Below, piece by piece: positions 1 to 10,290 of a stretch of 64,000 bases of DNA. The notes under the pieces are model-generated. The model was not told where the DNA came from and ran no database searches. It worked only from the letters and a program-made list of their open reading frames with translations. Position 1 is the first letter of the stretch. Each line of letters starts with the position of its first letter. This stretch comes from Linum tenue (lineage: Eukaryota > Streptophyta > Magnoliopsida > Malpighiales > Linaceae). The position numbers and the translations under genes were made by a program. Location of the stretch: positions 2,133,742-2,197,741 of the forward strand of contig CAMGYJ010000008.1 in NCBI GenBank assembly GCA_946122785.1, read 5' to 3'.

Positions 1-398
1 TGATGAGACATCCAGGTTTTCCCATTTCAGGAAATCGGCAAACTAGCTCAAGAGAATACAGCAAGGACATTATGTAACTGCAAGTGGAAATTAAGATGGA
101 TCACAAAGGACATTATGTAACTGCAAGTAGAAATTAAGATGGATCACAAAGGACATTATGTAACTGCAAGTGTCGTTTATATAACTTAGAAACTGAAATA
201 ATGCAGAAACTGCCATCATAAGAAACAAAATTGCAACAAAGAGTGATTTTCTGAATAAATGTCGATATTCTGAAAATTATCTTGACATGAGAAGTAGCTA
301 ATCCAACTAATCTAACTTGGATTTCAATTTGTTTTGACTAAAAAACAAACGATAACCATGGAAAAAAAAGTAACAAAAAGGTATTACCCAGAACAAAC
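1..398 (-). other. Intron of the G3BP-like gene
   Basis: Follows the donor after the exon ending at 399. Translations of this stretch do not continue the RRM, so I read it as intron. It holds the 43-bp tandem repeat listed separately. Confidence 0.6.
65..173. repeat. 43-bp tandem repeat, about 2.5 copies
   Basis: Units start at 65, 108 and 151 with GGACATTATGTAACTGCAAG; the third is cut after about 22 bp. Copies 1 and 2 differ by one base. The repeat lies in an intron of the G3BP-like gene, so it is probably a neutral minisatellite. Confidence 0.95.
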
Positions 399-2126
399 CT
401 GGATTGCATTATTCATGGAGTCCGGAGAAAGGAATTCAACAAAGCCAAAACAATATCCTTGTTGCTGCATGTACCAGAATTATACATAAGATATATCATC
501 ATACCTAAGAGAGACAAAGTATAAATAACTTTTGGACTACTGCAAAATGTTTCCAAACCAACCTTATTGTATCTAACTTGGACTCCTCCAGGCTTGATTG
601 GTCCAAATTTCTTGAATTCCACCTCAAGCTGAGAGACAGTCACATTATGAGGCAAATTCCGAATGTAAACGGAGTGGCCCTCAACTGGGAGTAGAAAATA
701 GTTAGATGATATACTTCAAGGAAACAATGGACAGTTTCCAACAACAAAAAAACATGAGTGACACTAATCACCATTTAACTCTTCAATTAATCAGCTTTAT
801 TATTCCATGTCCTTAGTTTTGCTTTCAAGAATTTTATATAGACTAAAACTGACATATCACACCATCTCTAGTGAAACTTAACTAGATACAGAATTATTCC
901 ATACCAAAACCACATATACATGAACAGTACCGCACCTTCATCTTGATCAAAGCTATCCGTTGGTGCATCATCACTACTTGGCATACGTGATTCAGACTCT
1001 GGAGCGGATACCACAGGAACTGGTGGATCCTCAGTTTTCTTAGAGGATGCCTTTGCTGAATTGGTAGGTACATAAACTTTCATTTGGCCAGGACTACCTT
1101 TTGGAACTTTAACCTACAACAACGTGGAGTAGATATCAGGACAAATATGGTGAAAAAAATCTCAACTTGAAATCTTTTGAGAAGAAACATACAATTGATG
1201 CATAAGATTTCTTAGGAGCATCCTCTTGAGCTGTTGTAGAAGCTGGTTCATCAATCACAGAGGTTTGGTTCCCGTTTGCATGATATTGAGGTTCTACTTG
1301 GATTTCTTTTTCCACCATTAACTCATGGTCTGATGGCTCACTTTCATTTTCAGAAGCCTTTGTAACCTCTACCTCAACTGAAGTTGAAGGATCGGGAGCA
1401 GAAGGTTCAGGAACATGTGAAGGCTCTGGATGTAAAAGACTACAAAATGTCAGAAGTTCTAGATCTATGAGAAAAGTCTAAGACACATGGAGTTTGAGTT
1501 GGGTTCATAAATACAGAGCTGGTCTTACCTGGATCTGGCACTGGGGGAACTGCCAGGGTGTTGTCAATACTATTCGTCGAGAGGTTATCCAGTGGTTCAT
1601 TGTCCTCAACGAACCGGAAAACATCATTGAGGACAAAATATCCGTTGTCTTGAGGTGCAAGGAAAAATGATTGCGCAAATTTTCTTCTGAAATTGTCCTT
1701 GTCTGTTAAACACCCTGTCACCAACACAGTAACTCCATCCTTATAAGATTTCTGGGCATCCGCTGTTCTGATCTCTGCCTTTTGTTCCTTGAAATTCAAT
1801 GAGAGTATCTTCTCATTAATACCCTGTCACAGAAGGGGGGAGAAGAAGGACAGAAGTTCGACCACAGACCAGGAACCATCGGATTAGTAAATGCACAACA
1901 TTCGGTTATTAAACACCAACGAATAGTAACAGTGAAAACTTACTTGCATGGTTACCACTGATGTCATTTCACCGTTCCCATCAGGACGGCTTAGCATACT
2001 GGAATCGTGGTAAAATCGGTGAACCAACTCAGGTGAGGTATGTAGAATATGGTAATACTGCTCAACAAAGGCATTTCCAACAGTTTGCGCGCTGGGGACA
2101 CTTGGATTGACTGTTTCCGACGCCAT
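399..2126 (-). CDS. G3BP-like protein (NTF2 domain + RRM), 3' end outside the window
   Basis: Six coding exons read on the minus strand: 2126-1944, 1823-1529, 1425-1193, 1113-936, 684-563 and 464-399, all with GT-AG junctions and consistent phase. Exons 1-2 encode an NTF2-like domain (start MASETVNPSV; FVEQYYHILH; FFLAPQDNGYFVLNDVFRF). Exons 3-4 are an acidic Pro/Glu/Ser linker. Exons 5-6 encode most of an RRM, with RNP2-like HSVYIRNLP and RNP1-like YCFGFVEF. This order is that of plant Ras-GAP SH3-binding (G3BP) proteins, which bind RNA and are linked in the family to stress granules and nuclear transport; the function here is inferred from the family. The C-terminal part (rest of RRM, RGG tail) lies left of position 1. 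The ATG sits one base after an acceptor, so the 5' leader is spliced (donor near 2638). Confidence 0.9.
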
Positions 2127-2830
2127 TCTGTTGAAACGAAAGCTCTGTCATTTGTTACATTACCAATTGAAACCAGCCCCAAAGCGCATAGGAAAATGTT
2201 AACCAAGAAAAGTAGGCTCTAAGGTTTGACACGTAAAGAACTAGCAAGAACCGCAGATCCAAGGAGGAATACGAGCATGCAGACCTACAACCAGAGAGGG
2301 GGGGAAAACCCCAAAATTAATTTAGGTACTTACATTTCATGACAATGTGATTCCAAAATTAAGAATTCCATATTAATCCCTAGCAATTAAATCAAGTAGA
2401 TCACAAATGAAATCCAATATAGCCCTCGGATCCATACAGCATGAACGACGAACAAATGAAACCCTAAGCGAACCCCCTGAACGAATGCCAAATAACCAGC
2501 TCTGATCCCTTCTCTAAATAAAAAGCACCAACGAGTACTCGACAGAGAGACCTAGAAACAGCGGCGTAGCCATCATGCCAGACAGACTCTGCAATCCAGA
2601 TTCGATACGGTGAAAGAAAGGAGGGGATGCAAATGTACCCGTATGAGGAAACGAATTAAGCTCCGGAAGTAGTAGGGATTTGACGCGTTGAGATGCCGCA
2701 GTCCGTTCAAAGTGTCAAGCGAGGAAATGGCGAAAGGAGGGGGAGGAGAAGTCCAGGAGAAGCCGAAGGGAAGGGAAGAGAGACGGAAAGCTACAATCGA
2801 ACTGTGTGATGTGTGCTCTTTTTTCCCCTG
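2127..2830 (-). other. Spliced 5' leader and promoter side of the G3BP-like gene
   Basis: On the minus strand CTCATACGG followed by GTACATTT near 2638 makes a plausible donor that pairs with the acceptor just upstream of the ATG at 2126. This gives a 5'UTR exon around 2640-2800 and a leader intron of about 510 bp. Transcript ends cannot be fixed from sequence. Confidence 0.5.
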
Positions 2831-3341
2831 AAGTTGGTTGAGCGAGGTGCAACACTCTGGATTCCGGATCCAGTTCTTTTTCTTCTCTGGTACAATTTGG
2901 TCCTCACCGGGTTATGATTGTCATATCTGGCTCAGGGAATGGATTGTAATTGTATCGGGTCGCCAATCAATTCACGTTCCGCTCCCCCGCCCAAAAGGAA
3001 AGACATTGTTTGGGAGGTATTTCTACTTTCTAGGGATCCGGTTGGGCGTGGAGGATATGAGTGGATGAGTACGGGAAGGCCCAACCCAAAATCATTTGGG
3101 CTTCCTCTATATTCAAAGGCCCAGTGACCCGCAAGGATATAGACGGTATTGGCAAAATCCATTCATTTCAAGGTGTTGGTGACGATGGAAAAATTAATCC
3201 CAATTATTATAGGGCTGGATGGATGATAGCAGGGTTTGGCGATTTCTGGTGGGTTAACAGTTAACACTATTTTCAAATAATAAGATAGCGAATAAGTGTT
3301 TGGTTAAGTGGTACAAATTAAATATTGGTGTTCGACATATA
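2831..3341. other. Intergenic, no gene recognised
   Basis: Short open frames on both strands from 2838 to 3264 overlap each other and resemble no family I know. No splice-linked coding exon was found. Confidence 0.5.
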
Positions 3342-3772
3342 CGGCCTGTTTGGATAGGCAAAAAACTCAAGAATTGAAATTCTATTTTCAATTTTAATTT
3401 CATATTTTATGTTTGGAATGATAAGAATGCTGAGAAATGAATTTCATTTAGTCTAAGTTTTGGGAATTACAATTCTTATCAAAAGTAGTAGGAATTGGGT
3501 TTGTGAAGATGGAATTAGTGGGTTCCATCATTATTTATTATTATTTTATTAATCAACTATCACTCTACTCTCTTTCTCTATCATTCCTAGTCCATTTCCC
3601 AAGATAAAACAAACATATTATATTATTAATTATAGTTAAAAATACAATTTATTTCCAAAGTTGTAGAAAATATACCAAACACAAAAATTGGAAATGGAAT
3701 TCTATAAAAATAGAAAATGAAAATGGAATTCCATTTCCATTTCTTCAGGAGGAATTGTATCCAAACAGGCCG
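3342..3772. mobile_element. Short inverted-repeat DNA element (MITE-like), 431 bp
   Basis: Perfect 15-bp terminal inverted repeats: CGGCCTGTTTGGATA at the left and its reverse complement at the right, flanked by ATA on both sides. Subterminal A/T-rich stretches (AATTGAAATTCTATT against GGAATTCTATAAAAATAG) also pair imperfectly, giving a fold-back structure. There is no coding capacity. Size, repeats and a 3-bp duplication fit a non-autonomous DNA transposon; the superfamily is uncertain. Confidence 0.75.
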
Positions 3773-4541
3773 ATAGGTATCATATTGAAATCTTTTAAGT
3801 AGCCCATAATTATATACACAAACATATACCATCCTTATATAAAAAAAATGTGGAATAAAAAAGCTTACAACAACCTAATTGAATATCAAATTGTAGTATA
3901 ACATTCAAGATAATCGATAACTATTAAGTTTAGTTTATTGCATAATATAGCATCATTCTACTCATTTGCAAACGAAAAATAAACATTTTATGGGCAATTT
4001 ATATGGTATGTCAAGCAAAATTTACAAAATAAATTATTTGATTGAATTCTTCATAATTAATATGTTAAAATAGGAAAAATAAGTATTATTACAGAATGTA
4101 AATCAGTGTCATAATATATAGGGTGTTTTTATGGGCCAATAATTCATCGGCCACCCACCTAAATTTTATGTATCACAAAAAAAAAACACACACACACTCA
4201 CCATATATCCATCAAAACACGTATTTTTCTATTTAACCAAAACACGTATTGGAGAATTATAATTGGGTGACTCCCGTTTAGTGGAAAATCCGTCCATTGG
4301 CGAAGCCAAAAATTCGTCGAAATGGAGTCCAAAACAACCCTATATAGAAGTAATCAAATGTGCGCGCATGTCTCGTACTTTATTTCATTAGTCTGAAAAT
4401 AGAAGCATAATATACTAAATTCATGGAGTGCAGATCGAGAGTCTTCAGACGATACAGTGATTTCAAGGTTCCAACACCAGGTAAAATAACAAGCCTACTG
4501 CATCGATATTTATTTCGATCGAGTATACAACTACAACAAAG
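3773..4541. other. AT-rich intergenic DNA and 3' side of the Gnk2 gene
   Basis: No coding signal. A short A-run followed by a CA microsatellite lies near 4168-4200. The part from about 4420 to 4541 is the probable 3'UTR of the minus-strand Gnk2-domain gene. Confidence 0.5.
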
Positions 4542-5012
4542 CTATTTATTTCCAACTCTCCAGAAGTTGGAAATCTCATACCTCATACTACATTCACCAA
4601 ACAAGACATTTCCTCCAGACCTGCCGGAACAGCCATCTTTCAGGAGCTTGACGGCGTTGGCATAACAGTCGCTGCAATCGGCCGCAGCATCCATGCTACA
4701 ACAGTAATAGGCGTATACAGGAGGAACGGTATCTGTTTCGACGCAACCCACCCCGTTCCCATTGTTGAAATAGTTACTATCCCCAAGTGAATCGAGCACC
4801 TTAGCTTGGAATTCCGCCGCGTTTCCCACGTCGAACTCCTGTTGGCTGCAGAACCCGTTGCTGTCGCTTCCACTGCATAAGCCCAGTTCATCGTTGGAGG
4901 TGCACAAAAACGTGTTCACGTAGGAGCTGCTTAGCCCACAACAGTAACACATGATGATGATCAGTACCTGCAAAACTACAACTGCGGCTGATGTTAACGA
5001 TGACCGAGACAT
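4542..5012 (-). CDS. Secreted Gnk2/DUF26-domain protein (ginkbilobin-type)
   Basis: Single-exon, 156 aa. Residues 1-28 form a hydrophobic signal peptide (SAAVVVLQVLIIIMCYCCG). The mature part carries the Gnk2 signature C-X8-C-X2-C at Cys104, Cys113 and Cys116, with further Cys at 37, 90, 128 and 141, the family's disulfide framework, and a terminal GECSMRYEISNFW motif. Gnk2-domain proteins are secreted; some bind mannose and inhibit fungi, and cysteine-rich receptor kinases use the same domain. One domain and no kinase means a ginkbilobin-like or CRRSP-type protein. The frame stays open upstream to an ATG at 5129, but that stretch overlaps the TATA box, so the Met at 5012, directly before the signal peptide, is chosen. 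Confidence 0.85.
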   Translation of the reverse strand: MSRSSLTSAAVVVLQVLIIIMCYCCGLSSSYVNTFLCTSNDELGLCSGSDSNGFCSQQEFDVGNAAEFQAKVLDSLGDSNYFNNGNGVGCVETDTVPPVYAYYCCSMDAAADCSDCYANAVKLLKDGCSGRSGGNVLFGECSMRYEISNFWRVGNK

Positions 5013-5108
5013 TACAATATCACGACGACAGTACTGTTTATTAATATATTGCGGTGGATGGATTGGATGTGTTTGATGAATGAGCAGATAGAACGAGCCT
5101 TCGTGTGC

Positions 5109-5118
5109 TTTATATATA
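5109..5118 (-). promoter_or_regulatory. TATA box of the Gnk2-domain gene
   Basis: TATATATAAA on the minus strand, about 100 bp upstream of the chosen ATG at 5012. It decides the start codon, because the longer reading of the frame would translate through it. Confidence 0.7.
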
Positions 5119-5171
5119 GACATCACCACTAGGCACTATAAGCTTTTTGCCGGCAGATGCTCAAGTGGAGA

Positions 5172-5255
5172 ATTCTGGTCCGGCCATAGTCTTTCGCGTT
5201 CCAGATTCTGGTCCGGCCATATTCTTTCCCGAGTTTCCAGATTCTGTGGCGGCCG
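5172..5255. repeat. Promoter-proximal direct repeats, 33-36 bp period
   Basis: ATTCTGGTCCGGCC recurs at 5172 and 5205, with a diverged third copy from 5241. The array starts about 55 bp upstream of the TATA box of the Gnk2-domain gene. GC-rich repeats in an otherwise AT-rich promoter could be protein-binding sites; this is inference. Confidence 0.7.
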
Positions 5256-6202
5256 GCCTCCGTGCATGCATGAGACAACTAACTATTTTATCACCACTTG
5301 TTTCCTTATTAATTGAAAAGTAGGAGACAGAACAATGGCGTCTCTATGGATTTAATATGAAAGTAAAAATATCATCACATAACCACATACATATCCCATA
5401 GAAAATTAAATGGTTTTTTTATTATAAAAGTAAAGTATATGTAGAGGTGGTCATCGTTCACATTATGTGATTCGATTTGTAAGGTCAAACATTGGTAAGC
5501 ATTTATTTGTAATGTTAATATAGTATTTATTCAGATGTAAAAATGATTTCATAATCATTAAAAATGAGTGTATGATATGCACTCAAATTCAGCGTGTATC
5601 ATATATGCCTAATGTATGTCTTTTAGTGTTCGTGGAAAGGAGAGATGACTGGCATCTCCTCTAATAGGGACGGGAACGACTTTCAGGACTTCTTGTTACC
5701 ACACACCCGGTTAAGGCTTTCCACCCTCGTGGTGGTTCTGCATCTATGTCTTTTAAAGTAATTGATTGATAAATACGTAAACTGAGAACAATGAGATTAG
5801 AGTTCAAATCTATCTTTAACATATTATTCCTTCATAATTAATTTTTTTAATAACTCAAATTACTGAGACCAATTGATTTATGACATGATACTAAAATTGA
5901 ATTAACCAAGTGGTTATGTGTTTTAATCTCCATAATATTCTCAATATACAGTTGATTAAAGACCAGAATATGTAAGGCATGTGCACTTCACTCCCATGAT
6001 TTGATTTTCGTTTGAACTCTAATATATTCTCATAGGTCCTCTCCCTTTCTTACATAGAGAGTTTTTGTGAGAGTGTGTCCCTTTTGTGAGGGAAGAAAAA
6101 GAGAGGAAGCATATTTTTTTTTCTTGGACATTTAATGGCCTTTATATGGGTTGGAGTTAAGATTTTTTACTTTGATTTGTGCATGTCTTGACTTATAGTT
6201 TA
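5256..6202. other. AT-rich intergenic DNA
   Basis: No gene found. A GC-richer island at about 5635-5745 contains no open frame. A tRNA B-box-like GAGTTCAAATCT lies near 5797, without a foldable tRNA around it. Confidence 0.5.
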
Positions 6203-7023
6203 GGGGTCGTTTGGAAGTTGTGAATGTTAAATCGTTGCATTGTAATGAATCACCATAATATAAGGGGTCGTTTGGAAGTTGCGAATGTTAAATCGTTGTA
6301 TTGTAATGAATCACTGCAATATAAATACATGCATTGATACAATAGATGCATTTTGACAATACATTGTTTGGTTGTTGAGATTCTAGTTTATGTATTGATT
6401 TGCATAAAGTTACTTTATAGGGAAATGTCACATTTACCCTCACCTTTTAGTATAAAACAAAAAATATTGGGGATATAAATGAAAAGAAAAAGTGGACACA
6501 GATCTAAAAAGACGATCACAACAATCTCAACTTTTAATTGAGATTGTATAATGCATCATTTTTTGTGATTGTTGGTGGGGCCTACACAAAACAATACATG
6601 CATTGTTTTACAACTTGACACTTCCAAACATTGTATTGTGCTTAATACATGTATTTAACAAACACAACTCTAACAATCACAACTTCCAAACGACCTCTTA
6701 GAGGTCGTTTGGAAGTTGTGATTGTTATATTGATACAATGGATGCATTTTAGCAATACATTGTTTGGTTGTTGAGATTCTACTTTATGCATTGATTTACA
6801 TAAAGTTACTTTTATGAGGAAACGTAATGGACACAAATCTAAACCCAACAATCACAACAATCTTAACTTTTAGTTGAGATTGTATAATGCATCATTTTTT
6901 GTGGGACCTACCTAAAACAATGTATACATTGTTTAACACTTTGACACTTCCAAACATTGTATTGTGAACAATACATATATTCAACAAACACAATTCTAAT
7001 AATCACAACTTTCAAACGACCCC
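6203..7023. mobile_element. Tandem Tourist/Harbinger-like MITEs sharing a TTA
   Basis: Two head-to-tail copies with ends GGGGTCGTTTGGAAGTTG and GAGGTCGTTTGGAAGTTG, closed by the matching inverted ends. The first runs 6264-6697, the second 6701-7023, joined by one shared TTA (6698-6700). TTA also flanks both outer ends (6200-6202 and 7024-7026), as expected for a PIF/Harbinger 3-bp target duplication. The first 61 bp of the left end are duplicated (starts at 6203 and 6264). There is no coding sequence. Confidence 0.8.
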
Positions 7024-7771
7024 TTAGTCTCTATTTTTTACTGGTTCGTTTGTTTTGTGGATCTGAAAATGAAGATTTTGGTAAATTTTGAGTTTTGAAA
7101 AACCATGGATATATGAGGGTTCTGAGTTCATTATGGACTTGAATAACACTATTGCTCATTTAATAGATTTCTTGATGGATTTGGTTAATTAGATTTGTTT
7201 ATATGAAGTGAAATTGACATTTATTGCCCTCATTAGTAAAGAAAAGAAATAAGAGTGATAAGTTGGTCACAAATGATGAACTTCATAGTCGATGACCAAT
7301 TCTCACAAAAAAGTTGAGATTTTCAAATTTGTGGATCCCACAAATTGGTTATCCTAAGCAGACAAGAAAATTTAGACAAATGATAAATCCAAATCCATAG
7401 CCAAATACCAACCAACCAACAAGTTTGTGTACATGGTTCAAAGATCGTTTGCTTACTTTCCTTTGTGGAGCACATCATTCGCCAGAATCATCGTGGATAT
7501 ATAGCGTTGTTGGCATCTCCAACAACCAATCTTCCAAAAGGAGCCACAATCTAGCACTTGTGGCGGAGCAACAGACAAACAAATGAAGCAAATGCAAGTG
7601 TAATTCCACCAAAAGTTACCAATTCCATGTGCAGCCGGCATGTGCACAAATAGGCGAAGAACGAGGAGGAGACGTGATGAATCTCTTCTCTGGATTTCAC
7701 GGCCATTTACATTGCAATGGACCTTGTTATTTATATATCACGGCCATTTGAGTATGAATCTCAAAGAAAAA
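7024..7771. other. Intergenic; promoter side of the BAHD pseudogene
   Basis: No intact gene. A TATA-like TTATATAT lies at 7731-7738. CACGGCCATTT is repeated at about 7699 and 7739, just upstream of the pseudogene ATG at 7772. Confidence 0.4.
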
Positions 7772-8484
7772 ATGTCATCCAAATCCTCTGCTCCCACACT
7801 GCAAGTTTCAGAACTCTGCAAGGTAGCTCCGGCTACCGACTCGTCGGAATCCGCCACACAATTCACCCTCCCGCTAACCTACCTCGACACCACTTGGTTC
7901 AGATTCCCACCAGTCGAGTTGATCTACTTGTACAAACCCACCGCTTCCTCGATCCCCATCCATTCCTTCTACTCCCTACTTCTCTCCAAACTCAAGCGGT
8001 CTCTCTCCCTAACACTCGCCCAATTCCTCACCCTCGCCGGCCAACTCCAATGGTCGCCCCCAATCACCCACCCCTGTCGTAATCTACAGTCCAGAAGATG
8101 GAGTCTCCATCACGGTGGCCGAATCAACAACCGATTTGGATCGATTGACCGAGCACGCAAATCGTGAAGCCGCCGAATCGCGATTGTATTTGCCTCAATT
8201 AAAAGTATCCGAGACGACGGCCTCCATTATATCTCTCCAGATCACTTACTTCCGAAATAGAGGATTTAGCGATAACCCTCGATCACGCGGTTCTCGAAGG
8301 GAAGACCATCACCATGTTTCTCAGAGCTTGGGCTTCGATCTACAAGCATGGAGAGAATCATCGGCTCCCAAAGGTGCTCACCTCATCATTCAATCGAACA
8401 ACGATGGAATATCCAAATGATCTCGCCTTCACCTACTTGAATCGGTGGAATGAAATTATTGCCCGACAGTCGATTATCAGTTAC
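7772..8484 (+). pseudogene. BAHD acyltransferase pseudogene, N-terminal half, frameshifted
   Basis: From ATG 7772 the frame reads as the N-terminus of a BAHD acyltransferase of the anthocyanin or phenolic-glucoside malonyltransferase type (FTLPLTYLDTTWFRFPPVE, then LAQFLTLAGQLQWSP). Near 8070 the match jumps frame (VVIYSPEDGVSITVAES), and near 8250 it jumps again (ITLDHAVLEGKTITMFLRAW). The HxxxD motif reads H-A-V-L-E, so the family's Asp is Glu. The C-terminal half with the DFGWG motif is absent: similarity stops at about 8484, where the C2-like array begins. It cannot encode a working enzyme. The family transfers acyl groups from CoA thioesters. Confidence 0.8.
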
Positions 8485-8683
8485 CCTCGTAGGAAGGAGA
8501 AGGTGAAGGGAGGAGAAGGGAGGGGGGTTTGGGCTGGTGTGGCGAAAGGAGGGGAGTGTAGGGCGAAAGGGTTTGTGTTCTTGAACATGAAGTTGGTGAA
8601 GAGGCAGATAAGGGGTTTTGATGATTGATTAATAAGAAAGGGACATAGGAACTGAGAGAGTCGTCAACCACGGGAGAGAATTC

Positions 8684-9112
8684 ATGCTAATCGTTGACGT
8701 CAGCTCGGCGGCAGAGATTGACACGTTCGTCGACCACATCGACGTCGGTGCCACAAGCGGTTGTACCGTCTCCACCTCTAGGTCGACCCGGCATGCCCGT
8801 TCACGACCCAGACGATCTAGCAGGACCGCCCCAACTTGGAATCAGGAATGCAAGGTCCCCCTGGAGCTCGGGTTGCTTGACTACGACAGAACGCTAAGCG
8901 TGGAGGTGGAGGGGGTAGGGCGGAGGTCGGGTGGCGACCAGACAAAGACGTCGCACGGCGACGCAATCATCGGGAGGACGAAGGTGCAGCTGCCAAAGGA
9001 AGGGGGAGGAGAAGAGAGGGAGGTTTGGGCTGGTGAGGGTGGAAAGAGGGGATTGTAGGGCGGAAGGGTTTGTGTTCTTGAACATGAAGTTGGTGAAGAG
9101 GCAAAAAGGAGT
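8684..9112 (+). pseudogene. Decayed C2-like unit 1
   Basis: First full unit of the array. It keeps APTWNQECKVPLELGLLDYDRT in one frame and GDAIIGRTKVQLPK shortly after; the N-terminal strands and the tail FVFLNMKLVKRQ are in other frames. Frameshifts and a stop near 9058 break it. Confidence 0.55.
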
Positions 9113-9180
9113 TTTGATGATTGATTAATAAGAAAGGGACACAGGGAATCGAGGGAGTCGTCAACCACGGGAGGAAATTC

Positions 9181-9608
9181 ATGCTAATTGTCAACGTCAG
9201 CTCGGCGATGGAGATCGACACATTCGCCGACCACAGCAACTTCGGCGCTAGTGAGCAGTTGTATCGACTCCACCTGTGGGTCAGCCTGGCGTGCATGTTC
9301 TCCTCCCGGACGGTCTAGACTTGGATGACCCCGACTTGTAAGCAGGGATGCAAGGTCCCCGTTGAGCTCGCGTCGCTTGACTTCGACGGAATGCTAAGCG
9401 TGAAGGTGGAGCGGGTCAGGCAGAGGCAGGGTGGGACCCATCGGGAAGCACGGTTGCGTGATCGTCGGGACGGCAAAGGTGCGGTTTCCGAAGGTGGGGG
9501 AAGAGAAGGGAGGGATTTTTGGGCTGGTGAGGGTGGAAGGAGGGGAGTATAGGGCGGAAGAGTTCGTGTTCTTGAACATGAATTTGGTGAGGAGGCATAA
9601 AAAGGGTT
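9181..9608 (+). pseudogene. Decayed C2-like unit 2
   Basis: Second full unit. It shows LYRLHLWVSL and VPVELASLDFDGMLSVKVE, then the tail VFLNMNLVRR in another frame. It is broken by a stop near 9318 and by frameshifts. Confidence 0.5.
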
Positions 9609-9675
9609 TTGATGATTGATTAATCAGAAAGGGACATAAGAGACCGAGAGAGTCATCAACCACAAGAAAGAATTC

Positions 9676-10107
9676 ACGCAATGGCGACGTAAGCACGACG
9701 ATGAAGAACACTACGTTCGCCGACCACAACATCGTCGGCGTCAACAAATGTTTGTACCGGCTCCACCTATGGGTCGACCCGGTGTGCCCGTTCTCGACCC
9801 GGATGGTCTAGACCTGGACCGCCCCGACTTGGAAGCAATTATGCAAGGTCCCTGTGGAGATCGGGTGGCTTGACTACGACGGGGTGCTAAGCATGGAGGT
9901 GGAGCAGGTCACGAGGAGGTAGGGTGGCGACCAGACGGGGACGTCGCTTGGCGACGCGATCAACGTGCGGGCGGAGGTGTAGCTGCCGAAGGGGGGGGGA
10001 GGAGAAGGGAGAGAGTTTTGGGATGGTGAGGGCGGAAGGAGGGGAGTGTAGGGAGGAAAACTTTGTGTTCTTGAATATGAAGTTGGTGAATAGGCATAAA
10101 AGGGGTT
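9676..10107 (+). pseudogene. Decayed C2-like unit 3
   Basis: Third full unit. It shows LYRLHLWVDP and APTWKQ, then LDYDGVLSMEVEQV, and VFLNMKLVNRH at the tail. Several stops and frameshifts are present. A fourth unit starts near 10165 and stops after LHLWVDP at about 10281. Confidence 0.5.
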
Positions 10108-10290
10108 TCGATGATTGATTAATAAGAAATGGGCACATTGAACTGAGAGAGTCGTCGACCAAGAGAGGGAATTCACGCTAATCGTCAATGTCAGTTCGGC
10201 GGAGGAAATCGACACGTTCGCTTGACCACAACGACATCGGCACCAACGAGCGGTTGTACCGGCTCCACTTGTGGGTCGACCCTTATAACT

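Larger units (their letters stand above)
8485..10290 (+). repeat. Tandem array, about 496-bp period, of C2-like domain fragments
   Basis: The landmark ATGATTGATT recurs at 8621, 9117, 9612 and 10111 (spacings 496, 495 and 499). The array has a 3' partial unit, three full units and a 5' partial unit. Each full unit translates piecemeal as a C2-like fold: LMLIVDVSSA, then LYRLHLWVDP, APTWNQECKVPLEL, LDYDRTLSVEVE, DAIIGRTKVQLP and FVFLNMKLVKR. No unit is open end to end. The C2 assignment comes from the spacing and the motifs NPTW-like, LDYDRTLSVEV and GDAIIG. C2 domains bind membranes or calcium. Confidence 0.75.

Noticed and set aside
65..173. CRISPR-like array
   Set aside because: Plain tandem repeat without spacers, in a plant intron.
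5013..5129. Longer N-terminus for the Gnk2 protein (start at 5129)
   Set aside because: It would translate through the TATA box and place 39 residues before the signal peptide.
5780..5830. tRNA or SINE (B-box-like GAGTTCAAATCT)
   Set aside because: No matching A box at proper spacing, no cloverleaf, no tail.
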